Positions 22,633 to 33,789 of a DNA stretch of 64,000 bases are shown piece after piece. A program made the position numbers and the translations under genes. The DNA is taken from NCBI GenBank assembly GCA_963691655.1, contig OY829329.1, positions 10,616,708 to 10,680,707 of the forward strand, written 5' to 3'. Every line of letters begins with the position of its first letter. The first letter of the stretch is position 1. This DNA is from Toxonevra muliebris (lineage: Eukaryota; Arthropoda; Insecta; Diptera; Pallopteridae). Under the pieces are notes generated by a model. That model was not told the origin of the DNA and ran no database searches. It saw only the letters and a list, made by a program, of their open reading frames with translations.

Positions 22633-23788
22633 AGTATAAAAAAACTAAAATGAGTCCCTTCTGCACTCGTCATATGATGCGATGACATACTTACTTAACG
22701 CATTGTTGTTTACTTAATTGTAAAAGTTTTTGTTTTTATATTCCAAAAAGTGCAACCATGGGTTTTTAAAATTTTTTTTTTCTCTTTTCAATGTTTTTTT
22801 TTTTTTTTTTTATTGGAACAGACAAAAGAAGTATTCAAGAATACAGCACTCAGACAAGTTTTACGTCCATTATACTATATCCTGTATTCCCTTTTGCTAT
22901 TCTTTAGATCTACTAGATTTATTAAGGTGTTCGTCTCCCAACACTCCAGTACCAAGTATGCTTACTCTGATCTGGCAGAAAGCGGGGCAGACGCTAAGAA
23001 AGTGGTCCGCCGTCTCTTCACATTCTTCCTCCAAACCACAGGAAGCGCAGAAGGCACTAGCTCCCAGGTCAATCATATGCATATGTTTGGCCCAAGAGAA
23101 ATGACCTGTATATAATCCCACCAGCTGCCTACAGCTCTTTCTGTTAAGTGATAACAGAAACTCTGTTTGACGCTTCGAGCTAACAGATAACATGGTATTT
23201 GTCTGTCTAAAGCCCCTCAGGTCCTTCCATTTACGATTGTGGGTCAAGTCGACACACTCATTAATGGTGGTCTTGATGGCTGTAGACGACAAAGAGAGTT
23301 CAGGTTCTGGGCCCAGTAAACCAATTTCCGAACCCTTTCTGGCCAGAAGGTCAGCCGATTCATTTCCTGAAATTCCTGAGTATCCAGGTACCCATATCAA
23401 CAGCAGACTATTGTGTTTTTCACAATCAAGCCTGGATTTACAATGCATAACCAGTTTAGACGTGGTTAGAGGATTAAGCAAGGATTTAAGAGCAGCCTGA
23501 TTGTCACTAATTACATAGATACTGCTTTCTCTTTTCAATGTACTTTCTTCTTCGCTTTTTTCATGCCTCTCATACGTAAGTATATTCCACAACCGTTTTT
23601 GATATAGAAATTATGTGTTGCATACTTTTAGGCTTAAAGAAAAATGTATAATAAAACACTTATAAACTCATACATACTATGAAACCTCACACGACACCGA
23701 CTTGACATTTGATTTTAATTTCTATCAATTCACTTCATTTCACTATAAATTTTCCTTCAGCCCCGAGTAAAGGTGTTATCACATCAAA
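22633..23788. mobile_element. Interspersed repeat family R1, copy 1, split by a LINE insertion
   Basis: The left part (22633-22793) matches 32628-32760 and the reverse complement of 57440-57540, for example AAAATGAGTCCCTTCTGCAC. The right part (about 23526-23788) matches the reverse complement of 57105-57300, with TGTTGCATACTTTTAGGCTT and the end TTATCACATCAAAA. GATGTGATAA-like words near both ends are inverted. A 732-bp LINE fragment sits in the middle. No coding capacity of its own; probably a nonautonomous DNA element. Confidence 0.6.
22779..23540 (-). mobile_element. 5'-truncated LINE with open RNase H frame and a 15-bp target duplication
   Basis: The insertion (22794-23525) is bounded by identical TTTCTCTTTTCAATG at 22779-22793 and 23526-23540. 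Its poly(A) tail is the T-run at 22794-22812. The minus-strand frame stays open from 23525 to the stop at 22897. It gives an RNase H domain (YVISDNQAALKSLLNP, WVPGYSGISGNESADLLARK) and a C-terminal zinc knuckle (CASCGLEEECEETADHFLSV). RNase H after the polymerase is typical of I/LOA-type LINEs. The upstream codons (positions above 23525) belong to the host repeat, not to the LINE. The intact frame and perfect duplication point to a fairly recent insertion. Confidence 0.85.
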
Positions 23789-24384
23789 ACCTTATTCTTG
23801 AAGTTAGGTTGAAGTGGCAGCCTTCTGCTTGAAAGCACACTTAAGCATATTCAGGGGCTCATTGTGAAGTTAGTGACAGAAAAATGGACTTGGACTTTGA
23901 TCTTACAAAAAATTTTAAAATGTATGGACCTGTGAGTATGCCATGTTTTTTTCTTATGCACAGTAATTATAAATGAACTTTTGCCGAATTTTTAAAGTTA
24001 TTGTTGCGAAAACGTAACGGCTATACAAAATGGGTTAATATTTCTGTGAGTCAAGGTGTTTATTTAATCAAAATTGAAACACTTAATTTCTATATTTACT
24101 AAGAAAGCATTCGGTAATCATATATAATTGTAGAACTTTCACCTTGTTATCTGTGCTATAAAAAATATACAATTATTGGTTGGATTGCAAATAAATTCAG
24201 ATGCACACATTCGTGAAATTTATTCCAAACATTCCAATACAACACAATTACTTTTAGAATATAAAAACATCAAATAAAGTAGAAGATTCTAGCCCACTGT
24301 CAGGCGTAGACAAAAAAATATTTCTACTCAAACTTGGCTAGAAAGAAAATAAACTTAAGCTGTTATTCTTTTTTACCACAGATA

Positions 24385-25594
24385 TACAGTCTTTTCAACA
24401 AGAGCGTGTTCGGCTTGATTGTACGAACCAATTTAAGTATCAAGTTGGACTTTATTTTCAACATTCAACATTTCATTGCGAATGACGCTGTATAACTTTT
24501 CAAACATTTCAAATATCATTATTTGCTCACATTCAAAGGAATCCCAAATGTCTTAGGGGGGTGCTGCAAATACCTTAATAAGTTGAAGGCATTTGTAAAG
24601 AAATGGGACCAGCTTATTTTAAGACACCACAATGTTTACGACTTACCAAATCATTGTACTTCTAGACCAACATCAAAGCATCAGGATTCGGTGATAGCAT
24701 GAGTTTTTGAAGGCAATTCTACCATAGCACTTGAAGCAGCCCAACAAAAACTGGCGCTGAAGGTCAGTAATATATCCTTTAGTATAATCCAAAGTCGTTT
24801 AAATGAATTCGAAATTGAATTCTGAGCTACCATAACCAAACCCTTACTGACGGCAAAACAAACAAAAAATGGCAGGAGTGGGCTGTCGAACATACGGATA
24901 ATGATTGGATCGATGTGGCCTTTACAGACGAATCTTTTTTTTTTTCTTTTTGGACGTCAGGTACTATAAAACGTCACTTGTCCATTAATGGCAGTAAGAT
25001 GGTTCTGATACTAGCTAAGCTTCCAGGAAAAGCTCATGTTTGGGGATGCTTTTCAAAACAGAGTTTCGACAGGATAATCAATCATGTCTACGAGAAATTT
25101 GGATATCCAGTACATGATCCATTTATACCAGCATAAACTCTTATCTTCTGCTAATAACTGTTTTGGGAAAGCAAATCGGAATTGAGTGCTTTAAGAGAGC
25201 AATACCCTAAACATCAGAATCGCTTGTGCAGTAAGTGAAAAAAAGAAAACAGGATAAGAATTTTGGACTGTGCCCCTCAATCTCCAGATGCTAACCACAT
25301 TGAAGATTTTTGAGCAATTATTATTAAACTTAAAATGAGCAGAAAAAATACTGAGAGCATTGTCTAATTGAAACGACAGCTTAACTCAAAATGGCGGAGT
25401 CTGCCGCAATCATACGTTGCAAAGCTAGTTGAGAGTATCACCTCGGGTTACCATGAAATTACTCAAAATTGGATACTATATTGATATGTCAGCGTATTGA
25501 GCAAAAAATGTTTAAAAATAATGTGGGATATTTTTTTGATTGGGTCATTTTTTGAAAGATTTAGACTGTACACGCTCTTGTTGAAAATACTGTA
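24385..25594 (+). mobile_element. Degraded Tc1-like transposon
   Basis: Element 24387-25592. The ends are an imperfect inverted pair, CAGTCTTTTCAACAAGAGCG on the left and the complement of CAGTATTTTCAACAAGAGCG on the right, each next to TA. Between them, plus-strand transposase pieces appear in several frames: VAFTDES-like residues at about 24918 (first catalytic Asp), KAHVWGCFSK (about 25030) and APQSPDANHIEDF (about 25274, holding the catalytic Glu). Numerous stops and frameshifts make it inactive. It lies between paralogues B and C. Confidence 0.8.
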
Positions 25595-26019
25595 TGTTGT
25601 ATGTACATACATAAACTATATTGTTTTTTCTTCTTCTTATTTTAGTATGTTAAATTATTTGGAATAATAGTTTCGTAGGTCAGGAATACACCAGACACTC
25701 ACTTTTTTTAAGAATACTTTTTTTTAGTAAAGTAGATTTTATGTATTCCCGATTTCAAATGCACCACACTGGCAATTCTGTTTTCTATCATACCGCACGT
25801 ATATAGCCATAACCTAACCTGTAACCAAATAACAAAGATTCTTGTAATTCTTGGCTTCTTTAAATTACACTGAGATAAACGGCAAAATATGTTCGAATAT
25901 TAAGTAAGTATTCGATTCAGAATCAGAAGTTTCATTGAAGCTTTAATAAGCATTTCTAAATTTTGTTCATTCATTGTTGGCACAACGGTCCTAATTGAAC
26001 CTTGGTTTCTCCCTCTGGT

Positions 26020-26195
26020 ATACCTACTTTCTGGAATTACCCATATTTTGTTTATATTCCAAAAACAAAACAAAAAACAATATTCCATTTTATTATGTAT
26101 TAATCTTTTCATTTGAACTTTTATTTACAAAAATCTTATCAAGACAAGCCATGCAAATAAAATATTTCCTAAATAAAATATAGAAAGCTTCTTTA
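26020..26195 (-). repeat. Duplicated 3' flank shared by paralogues C and D
   Basis: The 170 bp downstream of paralogue C matches the DNA downstream of D (29545-29708): TTCTGGAATTACCCATAT against TTCCGGAATAACCCATAT, AACAATATTCCATTT in both, and CCAAATAAAATATA-like words just after the stops. The duplication unit that made these genes therefore extended past the coding region. Confidence 0.6.
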
Positions 26196-26956
26196 TTATT
26201 TTACTATGTTAAAATATGTTTCAAAATCGTTCATTTTCTTTGCTATACTTTCTGATTTGAATTGTTTTAACCAATCAATTAATTTTTCCTCTTCTTCCTT
26301 TTCCTTCTCCGAAAGTGTTGCAATGAAATTATCGGTCTTCACAATTATCTTATGGAAAAAATCCGCAAATTCCTTGACGACATCTATTTGCAATTCACTC
26401 AATCCATTTTTATAGAATGACTCCTCCAAAGGTGTATGCTTCTTTTCAGTTTCATCTTCATCAAATTGATTTATAATATCAGATACTCGACCTGAGTAAT
26501 CTAAATATTTATCGAATGATTTGTAATCTTTAGGTTTTTCTTTAAATTCACTATCATATTGTTCGACAAGTGATGATATTTCGGTAATGTTACTTTTAAG
26601 CTCATCACTTTTATCCTTCAATTTATCCATATCTTTGAGAACATCATTAAATAATTTCATAGAATTAACTATTGCAACATCATGTACCAGCATAATCTCT
26701 TTAAGTGCAAATATTAAAAGTTGAAGTTTCTCAGTGACTTCAGACGATTCTACTTCATCACTTTCAGTAATCATCTGTAATGTATGCTCTTCTGAAGTAG
26801 TTAGATCAGCTTTACGTGGAAAGGCTTCAATCATCTATTTAAAATATTTTTAGTAGCTAATATAAGAAATATTTAAATATATTTTTCGATACTTTAACTT
26901 ACACAAATTGTCAAGAAAACGCTGAAAGCAAAAAATAAAAACTTGTTGTTCGACAT
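26196..26956 (-). CDS. Secreted helical protein, paralogue C
   Basis: Exon 1 is 26956-26903 (18 codons, MSNNKFLFFAFSVFLTIC, with one extra Asn relative to B and D) and exon 2 is 26834-26196. The 68-nt intron starts GTAAGT and ends TTAAATAG, phase 0. The product is about 230 residues. The mature chain starts near FPRKADLTTSEEHTL, then DVLKDMDKLKDKSDELKSNI, KPKDYKSFDKYLDYSGRVSD, HTPLEESFYKNGLSEL and FIATLSEKEKEEEEKLIDWL. No cysteine after the signal peptide; one sequon (NIT). Stop TAA at 26198-26196 overlaps an AATAAA poly(A) signal. Very close to D and clearly related to B. Its TATA box is altered. Function unknown. Confidence 0.87.
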
Positions 26957-27012
26957 ATTTGTTTTTTATTATTTCGAATTATTTTGGCGTTGTTTAAACG
27001 AAACGATCTGAT

Positions 27013-27051
27013 TTCAACTAAAGCTTTCCAAAATTACTCTGCTACTGATAT
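27013..27051 (-). promoter_or_regulatory. Core promoter region of paralogue C with a damaged TATA box
   Basis: The initiator-like CTTTAGTTGAAAT is kept, but the place of the TATA box reads GATATCAGTAG (minus strand, near 27051-27041) where B and D have GATATAAATAG and E has CATATAAATAG. Expression may be weaker or use other elements. Confidence 0.5.
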
Positions 27052-27139
27052 CAAATTAAACAGACATCAAGTCGGAACTCATGTCTAATCATAAGTCTGT
27101 AATCTTAACCCATCATGTACCGCTATCAGAATCAGTGAA

Positions 27140-28020
27140 ACTATTTTGAATATTTTTTTAAAACACTGTATATTTGATTTCTTTGTAAAAATGACTGCAT
27201 TAAAAAAAATTAGAATTAATTTTTGATTAAAATTTCCATTGACTTTAGAGAGTTGCGGTGAGACTATGTATCTTGCTGGCCTTGCTGGTATTCGCCTTCA
27301 CTTTTGAACTATCCTTACCTAGTAGGTATAGTAGATATCAACCTACCCCAAGTTTGTTATTGGATTAAATAGTATTAAAACATTATATTACTAAAATTAT
27401 TCTAGTAGTAGGTGACAGCCAAATATACTTAGGCGAAAAATATTCAATAAAATATGATCTCTTTAGGCGTTTTTCTTTATAATCTCTAAGCAGAGCACTA
27501 GTTGTCAAAAAACGTAATAGTGTTTCTGTTTAGCTTCGAGCATTCAGAGCGAACGTAATTGTGTTTCTTATAGTGTTCAGAGCTCACTCAGAGCATGCTA
27601 AACGTGCTCAAAAGAAATAGACTGAGCAGACAGAGCACAATTAAAAAAAAAAAAATATTTTGACAGAACACACAAAAATTTGAAATGGTGGACAAGGGCT
27701 CAGAATTATTAATTAATTAATTATTAAAACTTTATTGAAAAATAAACTTAATTACAACATAAACAGTGGTTATCTGCAAAACGCCTTTTGTAAGGTTTAA
27801 AGCAGAGGTGACCACAGCTTATGCACTTGGTGCACATTTGTTTTTGTAAAAGCCCTTAGGCATAGACTGAGCATTTTTCATCTCTCTTCTTTGTCTATAC
27901 TAAAGTGCAAAGCAACAATACTTTCGTATGCATTCGTATGTATGTAGAGAGAGACCCATAATAAGTGTTACTAAAATAAAGTGCTAAAAAAACTAAAGTA
28001 GTCAATGATAATTCATGATT
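27140..28020. other. Intergenic stretch between paralogue C and a mariner relic
   Basis: No gene. Around 27,490-27,640 the words AGAGCA and GAGCAC recur in a loose cluster (for example CAGAGCTCACTCAGAGCATG), without clear element ends. Confidence 0.3.
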
Positions 28021-28059
28021 TCTTTTTATTTGTTAAGATATATTACAAAATTAGAAAAA

Positions 28060-29021
28060 TCAGGTCGTTAATTCAAATCTTTCGCTTTTCTCTTTGATTG
28101 TTTGGCACAAACGTTTGATGAATGATTCGCAAGCGCCACGCACTAGATCTTGGTACATTTCGTCCCAAATCTGTATCAGCAGAGCTTTGAATTGATCACC
28201 GTTTAGGCCTTTCGTGATGCCAATTTCGCTTAGCATATAGCCTCATACACAGAAGTCAAGAGGATTAAGATCTGGCGACGCAGCTGGCCATTCTTTGGAG
28301 GATATAAAAGCTGGTCAATTTTGTTGACACCAGTGTGATGGAGCAGAATCTTGCTGGAAACAACTCCTGAGTCTAAAGTAATAGACGGCCTTCCAAAACG
28401 TGCTCTATGTAATAATTAGTATCGATTTTGACTCCTTGATCTATGAAAAGAAGCGGTAATTTACCTTTCGGTGAAAGGCATTCTGATACCGTTCCACAGC
28501 CAATTTATCCCTGGGAACGTCTGCGAGATTCGCTGCATATACGCGATTGTTTTGCTGATTATGGCTATCAACTTGTAGTAAAAATATTTTTTCATCCGAA
28601 AATAAAATTTCATCTCCTTCATGCCAACGCAATATAGCTCTCAGCTTTTTTCAATTCGAAATTTTTTTTGCTCGTCAGTAAGACCGTGCACGCGCTGCTT
28701 CTTATAGGATGTGAGCCCTAGATAATTTTTCAATATCCGCTGCATTGATGACCTGGATATCTACACTTCTTTTGCCATAGATCGACCCGATTGAGCTGGA
28801 TTTCGTCTAATTCTTTCTCTGACGCATTTTACGATCGCATTTGTTCTCACTGTTCGCTTGCATCCGGATTTGTTCACAGTTTCTCGTTTTTTTAAATCGT
28901 TTTATAGTTCTATGAATAAATCTTTTTCCGATATTAAACGATTTTAGCTTTTGAATAAACTCGTTTCTTTTTAATTTTTTTTTAAATATAAATTTACAAC
29001 TAGCTCTCGTTTAGCTTCCAT
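28060..29021 (-). pseudogene. Mariner-type transposase relic
   Basis: Minus strand, from a probable ATG at 29021 (MEAKRELVVNLYLKK) to a stop at 28062-28060. In broken frames one reads MQRILKNYLGLTSYKKQRVH (about 28745), LTDEQKKFRIEKS (about 28680) and ILFSDEKIFLLQVDSHNQQN (about 28610, first catalytic Asp). SKEWPAASPDLNPLDF (about 28300) follows, with an Asp after PDLNPL where Tc1 elements have Glu, as in mariner DDxD. The end reads VRGACESFIKRLCQTIKEKS. The segment around the second Asp is disrupted. Inverted ends were not found. It lies between paralogues C and D. Confidence 0.8.
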
Positions 29022-29708
29022 TGTGATACTTATCTTAAAATGATTGAAGTCATGAACTGTTTGCACTTTTTCTTTTTGGAATTCAATTTGAAAAAGCATG
29101 GCATACTTAAAAACTTTTTAAATTGAATTTGTGAAGATTGAGATTGAGTTTGCACTTCCACAAGAAACTTTTGGGTACCCCTGGTTTAAAGATATATGGG
29201 GTGTTATAAAATTATACTTTATAGGTTCGCACTAGAGGTGTGCCCGACTAGGTGGCTGATACTTTTTTTTTTTTTGGTTGTGTTGCCTTGGATTTATAAA
29301 CAGACATAAAAACCGCGTTCGGTCAAGAGTTCTTAAATTGGTCTGATAAGCGTATACAAAATTTGGTTTGAGAAAAATTGTGCGCCTAAAAAGAGTGCAT
29401 GCCCAAGAGCGGCGTCCTTTAGGGGAGTTTTCACTGCATTTGTACATGACTTTTGACTTGCTCTAAATTAAACTGAAAAATCGGGAAAAAAAACTGTTCG
29501 AAAACTTAGTTAAAGTTTCAAGCATTTTTATTATTTTCTTCTTTATTTTAGTAGGCATATTTTCTTTCCGGAATAACCCATATGTTGTTGTTATCCGGTA
29601 ATCTTAAACAATATTCCATTTCAATATTAGTTAATGTTTTTATTTTAAATTTTATTTATGCAAATATTAGTAAAAATAATTTCCAAATAAAATATATAAA
29701 GTTTATTA

Positions 29709-30456
29709 TTAGAATGCGTCAAAGAATGTTTCAAAACTATTGATTCTTTTTATCATACTTTGTGACTTGAATTGTTTCAACCAATCAATTAATTTTGCCT
29801 CTTCTTTCTTTTCCTTTTCCGAAAGTGTTGCAATGAAATTATCGGACTTCACAATTAGCTTTTGGCTAAAATCCGCAAATACCTTTGCGATATCAATTAG
29901 CATTTCACTCAATCCATTTTTGTAAAACGACTCTTCCAAAGGTGTAAGCTTCTTTTCGGTTTCATCGTCATCAATGTATTTATTTGAAATATCACTTAAC
30001 TGACCTGAATAATCCATATATTTATCGAATGATTTGTAATCTTTAGGTATATCTTTAAATTCATTATCATATTGTTCGACAAGTGCTGATATTTCGGTAA
30101 TGCTGGTTTTAAGTTCATCACTTTTATCCTTCAATTTATCCATATCTTTGAGAACATCTTTAAATAATTTGATGGAATTAGTTACTATATGAGAATGCAT
30201 CACAATCAACTCTTTAACAGCAAATATTAAGAGTTGAAATTTCCCAGTGACTTCAGACGATTCCACTTCATCACTTCCAGCAAACAATTCTAATGTATGT
30301 TCTTCTGAAGTGGTTAGATCAGCTTTACGTGGAAAGGCTTCAATCATCTAAGTATTAAAATTATTTAAATCGATTTTTTTGATATTTTAAATCAGTGATC
30401 CTCACCTGAATTGTAAAGATAACGATGAAAGCGAAAAATAAAAACTTGTTTGACAT
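29709..30456 (-). CDS. Secreted helical protein, paralogue D
   Basis: Exon 1 is 30456-30406 (17 codons, MSNKFLFFAFIVIFTIQ) and exon 2 is 30347-29709. The 58-nt phase-0 intron starts GTGAGG and ends ATACTTAG. The product is about 229 residues. The mature part opens FPRKADLTTSEEHTLELFAG and continues with DVLKDMDKLKDKSDELKTSI, YKSFDKYMDYSGQLSDIS, LTPLEESFYKNGLSEM and FIATLSEKEKKEEAKLIDWL, ending FETFFDAF. No cysteine. The NIT sequon of B and C is SIT here, so that glycosylation site is lost. The TAA stop overlaps AATAAA. An intact TATA/initiator promoter lies upstream. C and D are the closest pair, so they probably arose from the latest duplication. Function unknown. Confidence 0.87.
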
Positions 30457-30501
30457 ATTCGTTTTTTATTATTTAGAATTATTTAAACGCAAAAAATGAA
30501 T

Positions 30502-30540
30502 TGCACTAAAACTTTTCAAAATTATTCCGCTATTTATATC
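30502..30540 (-). promoter_or_regulatory. Core promoter of paralogue D (TATA plus initiator)
   Basis: Minus strand: GATATAAATAGCGG followed, about 30 nt on, by TTTTAGTGCAATT. The spacing and the block between the two motifs match paralogues B and E. Confidence 0.6.
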
Positions 30541-30784
30541 AAATCATACAGACATCAAGTCGGAATTCATCTCTAATCATGAATACGAAATCTTAACCCA
30601 TCATGTACAGGTACCAGAAACAATGAAACAATTTTTAAAATTTCTGTATTCAAAACATTTGGAAATCATTTTTGTGTTCTATTAACTATTTACTAATAAT
30701 AATCAATAATTTTTAAACGGTTGATTTTTTTTTATTTAATTGATAATATTTTACAAATTACAGAAAAATATAACTTTTATAGTT

Positions 30785-31790
30785 CTAACCACTATTTATG
30801 AACTCGTGGACCTTTTTTGGTAAGCCTTCCATCTGAGATTTGATAGTTGTTTCAGACACCTTTTTGGAACAGTTTGCTCATCTCCTTTTAAAATCTTCGA
30901 TATTTTGGGTTACCTTTTCTGTGCTCTTTAAGTTTCTTTTCACAAGAGCCCAATATCTCTCCACTGGTCTTAGCTCCGGACAATTTAGGGGATTGGCCTC
31001 TCTTTGTACAAAAACTATGTTACAATATTACTTTGGTACCACTCCAGAGCTTTCTTGTCGTAGTGACATGATGGCAAATTGGGCCAATGAAAGGAAGAAG
31101 TCTTTTTTTCAAACATTCTTTGATGTATATTTCGGTATTTATAGAGCCCACTGTAACAAATGACTTGCTTCTTTTGCCGCAACGGCATATAGCTTGCCAT
31201 ATCAGGAATGTTTTAGAAAATTTTGTCTGCTTTTGGTGGATTCTAAATTGTTTTTCGACATTTCCTCGAGCATCAGCAACATAAAAATTTTGACCCGGAA
31301 GCTGCGTAAAATCAGCCAGTATATTCATTTCGATTTCCATTATACAACATGAATATATTTGTATGAAACTCGATTTTAATTTCCGAGCCCTACTTTTGGT
31401 GTCTAAATTTTTTGCAGCATTCCTGTCTGGAACTTTTTGGTCTTTGTATGTTTTCAAACCTGCATTGGCTTTAACTTTTCGCACCAAATAGTCAGAGCAC
31501 TGGTCTAACCGGGCAGCTTTTCTACCAGATGTGTTTGGAGATCTTTTCAATATGTCTATTTTCTTGGCTTTCCCAATATCATGTGGTCCTTGTTTTCTTC
31601 CCGAACCAGGTTTCCTATCGATGATCAAATTCTCCTGAAACTGTTTAATAACATTGGAAAGACCTTCAATTCTTTGGCCAATTTTTTGTAGTACCAATTT
31701 GGATTTTTTTGAAAGTTTTTAATAATTTTAAGACGTAATTCTTTTTCTTCACTTAATTTGATCAAACTCACAATAATTCAACATGTTTGT
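30785..31790 (-). pseudogene. Tc1/mariner-superfamily transposase relic, DD37E-like
   Basis: Minus strand. A near-continuous frame runs 31690-31020 with lesions at both ends. The N-terminal part reads KLSEEKELRLKIIKNFQKNP (about 31760-31700). ENLIIDRKPGSGRKQGPHDI and SGRKAARLDQCSDYLVRKVK follow as DNA-binding helices, then ILADFTQLPGQNFYVADARG and LIWQAICRCGKRSKSFVTVG. After a frameshift near 31050 it continues WPNLPSCHYDKKALEWYQSN and PELRPVERYWALVKRNLKST, with one internal TGA and a stop at 30787-30785. Thirty-seven residues separate the Asn that replaces the second catalytic Asp from the Glu of PVERYW. Catalytic residues are mutated, so it is dead. I found no clear terminal repeats. Confidence 0.75.
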
Positions 31791-32039
31791 CATTAAAAAT
31801 AACAACTGACATATTTTTTAAAGATAACTAGATCAAAGAAATTTTCAAATTTTACACCCTATTACTTAATTAGTGTTGCCTTTGAACCGATGATGTAAGT
31901 TTATTTTTTATCTAGATGAATTTACCATTTCGAATTCAATAATTATATTTTTTTCTAAACACATCCAAAAAAAAAAAAAAAAATATGTTAAATTTTGAAA
32001 ATACAGTTAATAATATGTGCATTAAAAATAAGAAATGGA

Positions 32040-32255
32040 AATTATTTTTGGAAAAAGTTTATAAACAGTTTGGGCGAGTTTTAAAATTAGTGTTGCGAAA
32101 ACGTAACGGCCATACAAAATGTGTTAATATTTCTATATTTCCCATTTATTGCGAAAGGTGTCAAGAATCAGCTATAATTTATAGAACTTTAACCTTGTTA
32201 TCTGTACTATAAAAAATTCAGATGTATATACATACATATTTGTGAAATTACCCAG
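32040..32255 (+). repeat. Dispersed repeat shared with 23985-24220
   Basis: TTGCGAAAACGTAACGGCCA at 32093 matches TTGCGAAAACGTAACGGCTA at 24004. Both continue TACAAAATG then GTTAATATTTCT. After a gap, ATTTATAGAACTTTAACCTTG and GTTATCTGTACTATAAAAAA match 24126-24165. Both copies lie between secreted-protein paralogues in the same orientation. Confidence 0.5.
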
Positions 32256-32444
32256 CAAACAATAATCTGAAGACTCAATATTCTGCTTCTTAAAAAACTC
32301 TTTTTAAGAGCATTTTGTGAGCACCCTCAAGTATATATGTATTTTATGATAATTTCTGCTCTTTCGAAAATATAACTAACTCATAATATTGTCTTTCTTA
32401 GAAGTATTTTCGAACAGTTAGTGGCAAATGATCTCTATTTGCTT

Positions 32445-32615
32445 GCGAGTAATAGTGCAGACACACGATAGTGAATTTCAGGCAAATTTAGCATTTCGTT
32501 GAAATACGTCTGAAATGCGAAATTTCGCCATACAAAAACTGTCAAATGAAATTCTGCATCTCAGACGCATTTTAACGAAATGAACTTGAAATGCAGAAAG
32601 TAACTGGCAACCCTC
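32445..32615. repeat. Imperfect hairpin-forming repeat
   Basis: CATTTCGTTGAAATACGTCT (from 32492) is nearly the reverse complement of the segment ending near 32582, which reads CATTTCGTTAAAATGCGTCT on the other strand. About 27 bp pair with few mismatches around a loop of about 35 nt. Confidence 0.45.
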
Positions 32616-32627
32616 AAACACAATGCT

Positions 32628-32960
32628 GTAAAAAAACTAAAATGAGTCCCTTCTGCACTCGTCACATGATGTGATAACATACTTTACGTATTGTTGTTTA
32701 CTTCATTATGAAAGTTTTCGTTCTATATATGCCAAATAGTACAAAATTCAAGTTTTTTTTTAATTTTTCATATTTTGTTTTCAACGCACTTTCTTCACTT
32801 TTAGCAATTCTAATAAACTAAAAAAAAACTACAATAAAAAATATGATAAATAAAAAATTTTTTTGATATATTCCAATAATTTCATTGATGTACCATATAT
32901 GAGTATATTCCACAACCATTTCTGATATATAAATTATGTGTAGAATATTTTTGGGCTTGT
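32628..32960. mobile_element. Interspersed repeat family R1, copy 2
   Basis: Shares its left end with copy 1 (22633) over more than 100 bp, including CTTCTGCACTCGTCACATGA and ATGTGATAACATACTT. Its right part, GAGTATATTCCACAACC at about 32902, matches 23578. The far right end with GATGTGATAA seems lost. Confidence 0.55.
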
Positions 32961-33609
32961 TGTATCCTATGTTCAATGAGCGAGTTTTAAAAAACTTCCG
33001 ACTCTAATATTTGGGAATTGGCTTAACCGATTTTAAATCTAGCTAATTTTGGCTAACCTACTCGTCAAGCTCTTTAATATTGATATATAATATGATATCG
33101 TAACACTTCTGAATCTTCTAGAATAAAATTGTTGTTACACTAATAAATGTATAGATTCCAACTAAGAAAACTCTAAAAAATCTTGCCGAAAAAATTAAAA
33201 GTGTGGGCGCAAGAGCGGCTCAAAGTCGACAAATTTTTCACAAAAATGTAAGATGATTCGATTTTAGGTTCTTAGTCCGTTGAGTAAAATACATCTGAAA
33301 TATAATAACTTAATAACTTTTTAATGATATCCTGCAGTTTTGTGTTCGCAATTTATCAAGAAAATTTTTGGTGTTATTTTTTTAATCAAGATTTGAAAAC
33401 TTAAAAATTCTGCATTGTTTCAAAAGTTAAGAATTTTTGAAAATTCGAAAACTGAAAGTTGACGAATTTTGGCAAAGAAAATCTAGAAAATCTGTGAAAA
33501 TATTTTCCTGAATTTTTTCTTAGTTTTAGAAAGCACTTTTCATTATCGGAATATGCAAAAATATCTTCAGCTTTAAGGAAATAATTCAATTTAAAAATAG
33601 GTCTGAACA

Positions 33610-33780
33610 TGATTTTTTTAACTAAAATTGGAATTAACCTTTTTTTTTTTGTTAAGCCTAAAAGTATGCAATCATGCTGAAAAATGACAAAGTGTTAAAA
33701 TTCAGAAGTTGCATTCATTAATATCACTTTTATTCCAATATTAAAGAATTCCAATAAAATATTTTTAAGTTTCTAAAAGG
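33610..33780. other. Short AT-rich gap before the pseudogene
   Basis: Contains TTAAGCCTAAAAGTATGCAA at 33651, a word from the interior of repeat family R1, so probably another fragment of that family. Confidence 0.35.
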
Positions 33781-33789
33781 TCAATTGGT

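Noticed and set aside
22897..23592. The 231-codon minus-strand frame as a single protein gene
   Set aside because: Its first 20 or so codons come from the host repeat beyond the target duplication; only the rest is LINE RNase H.
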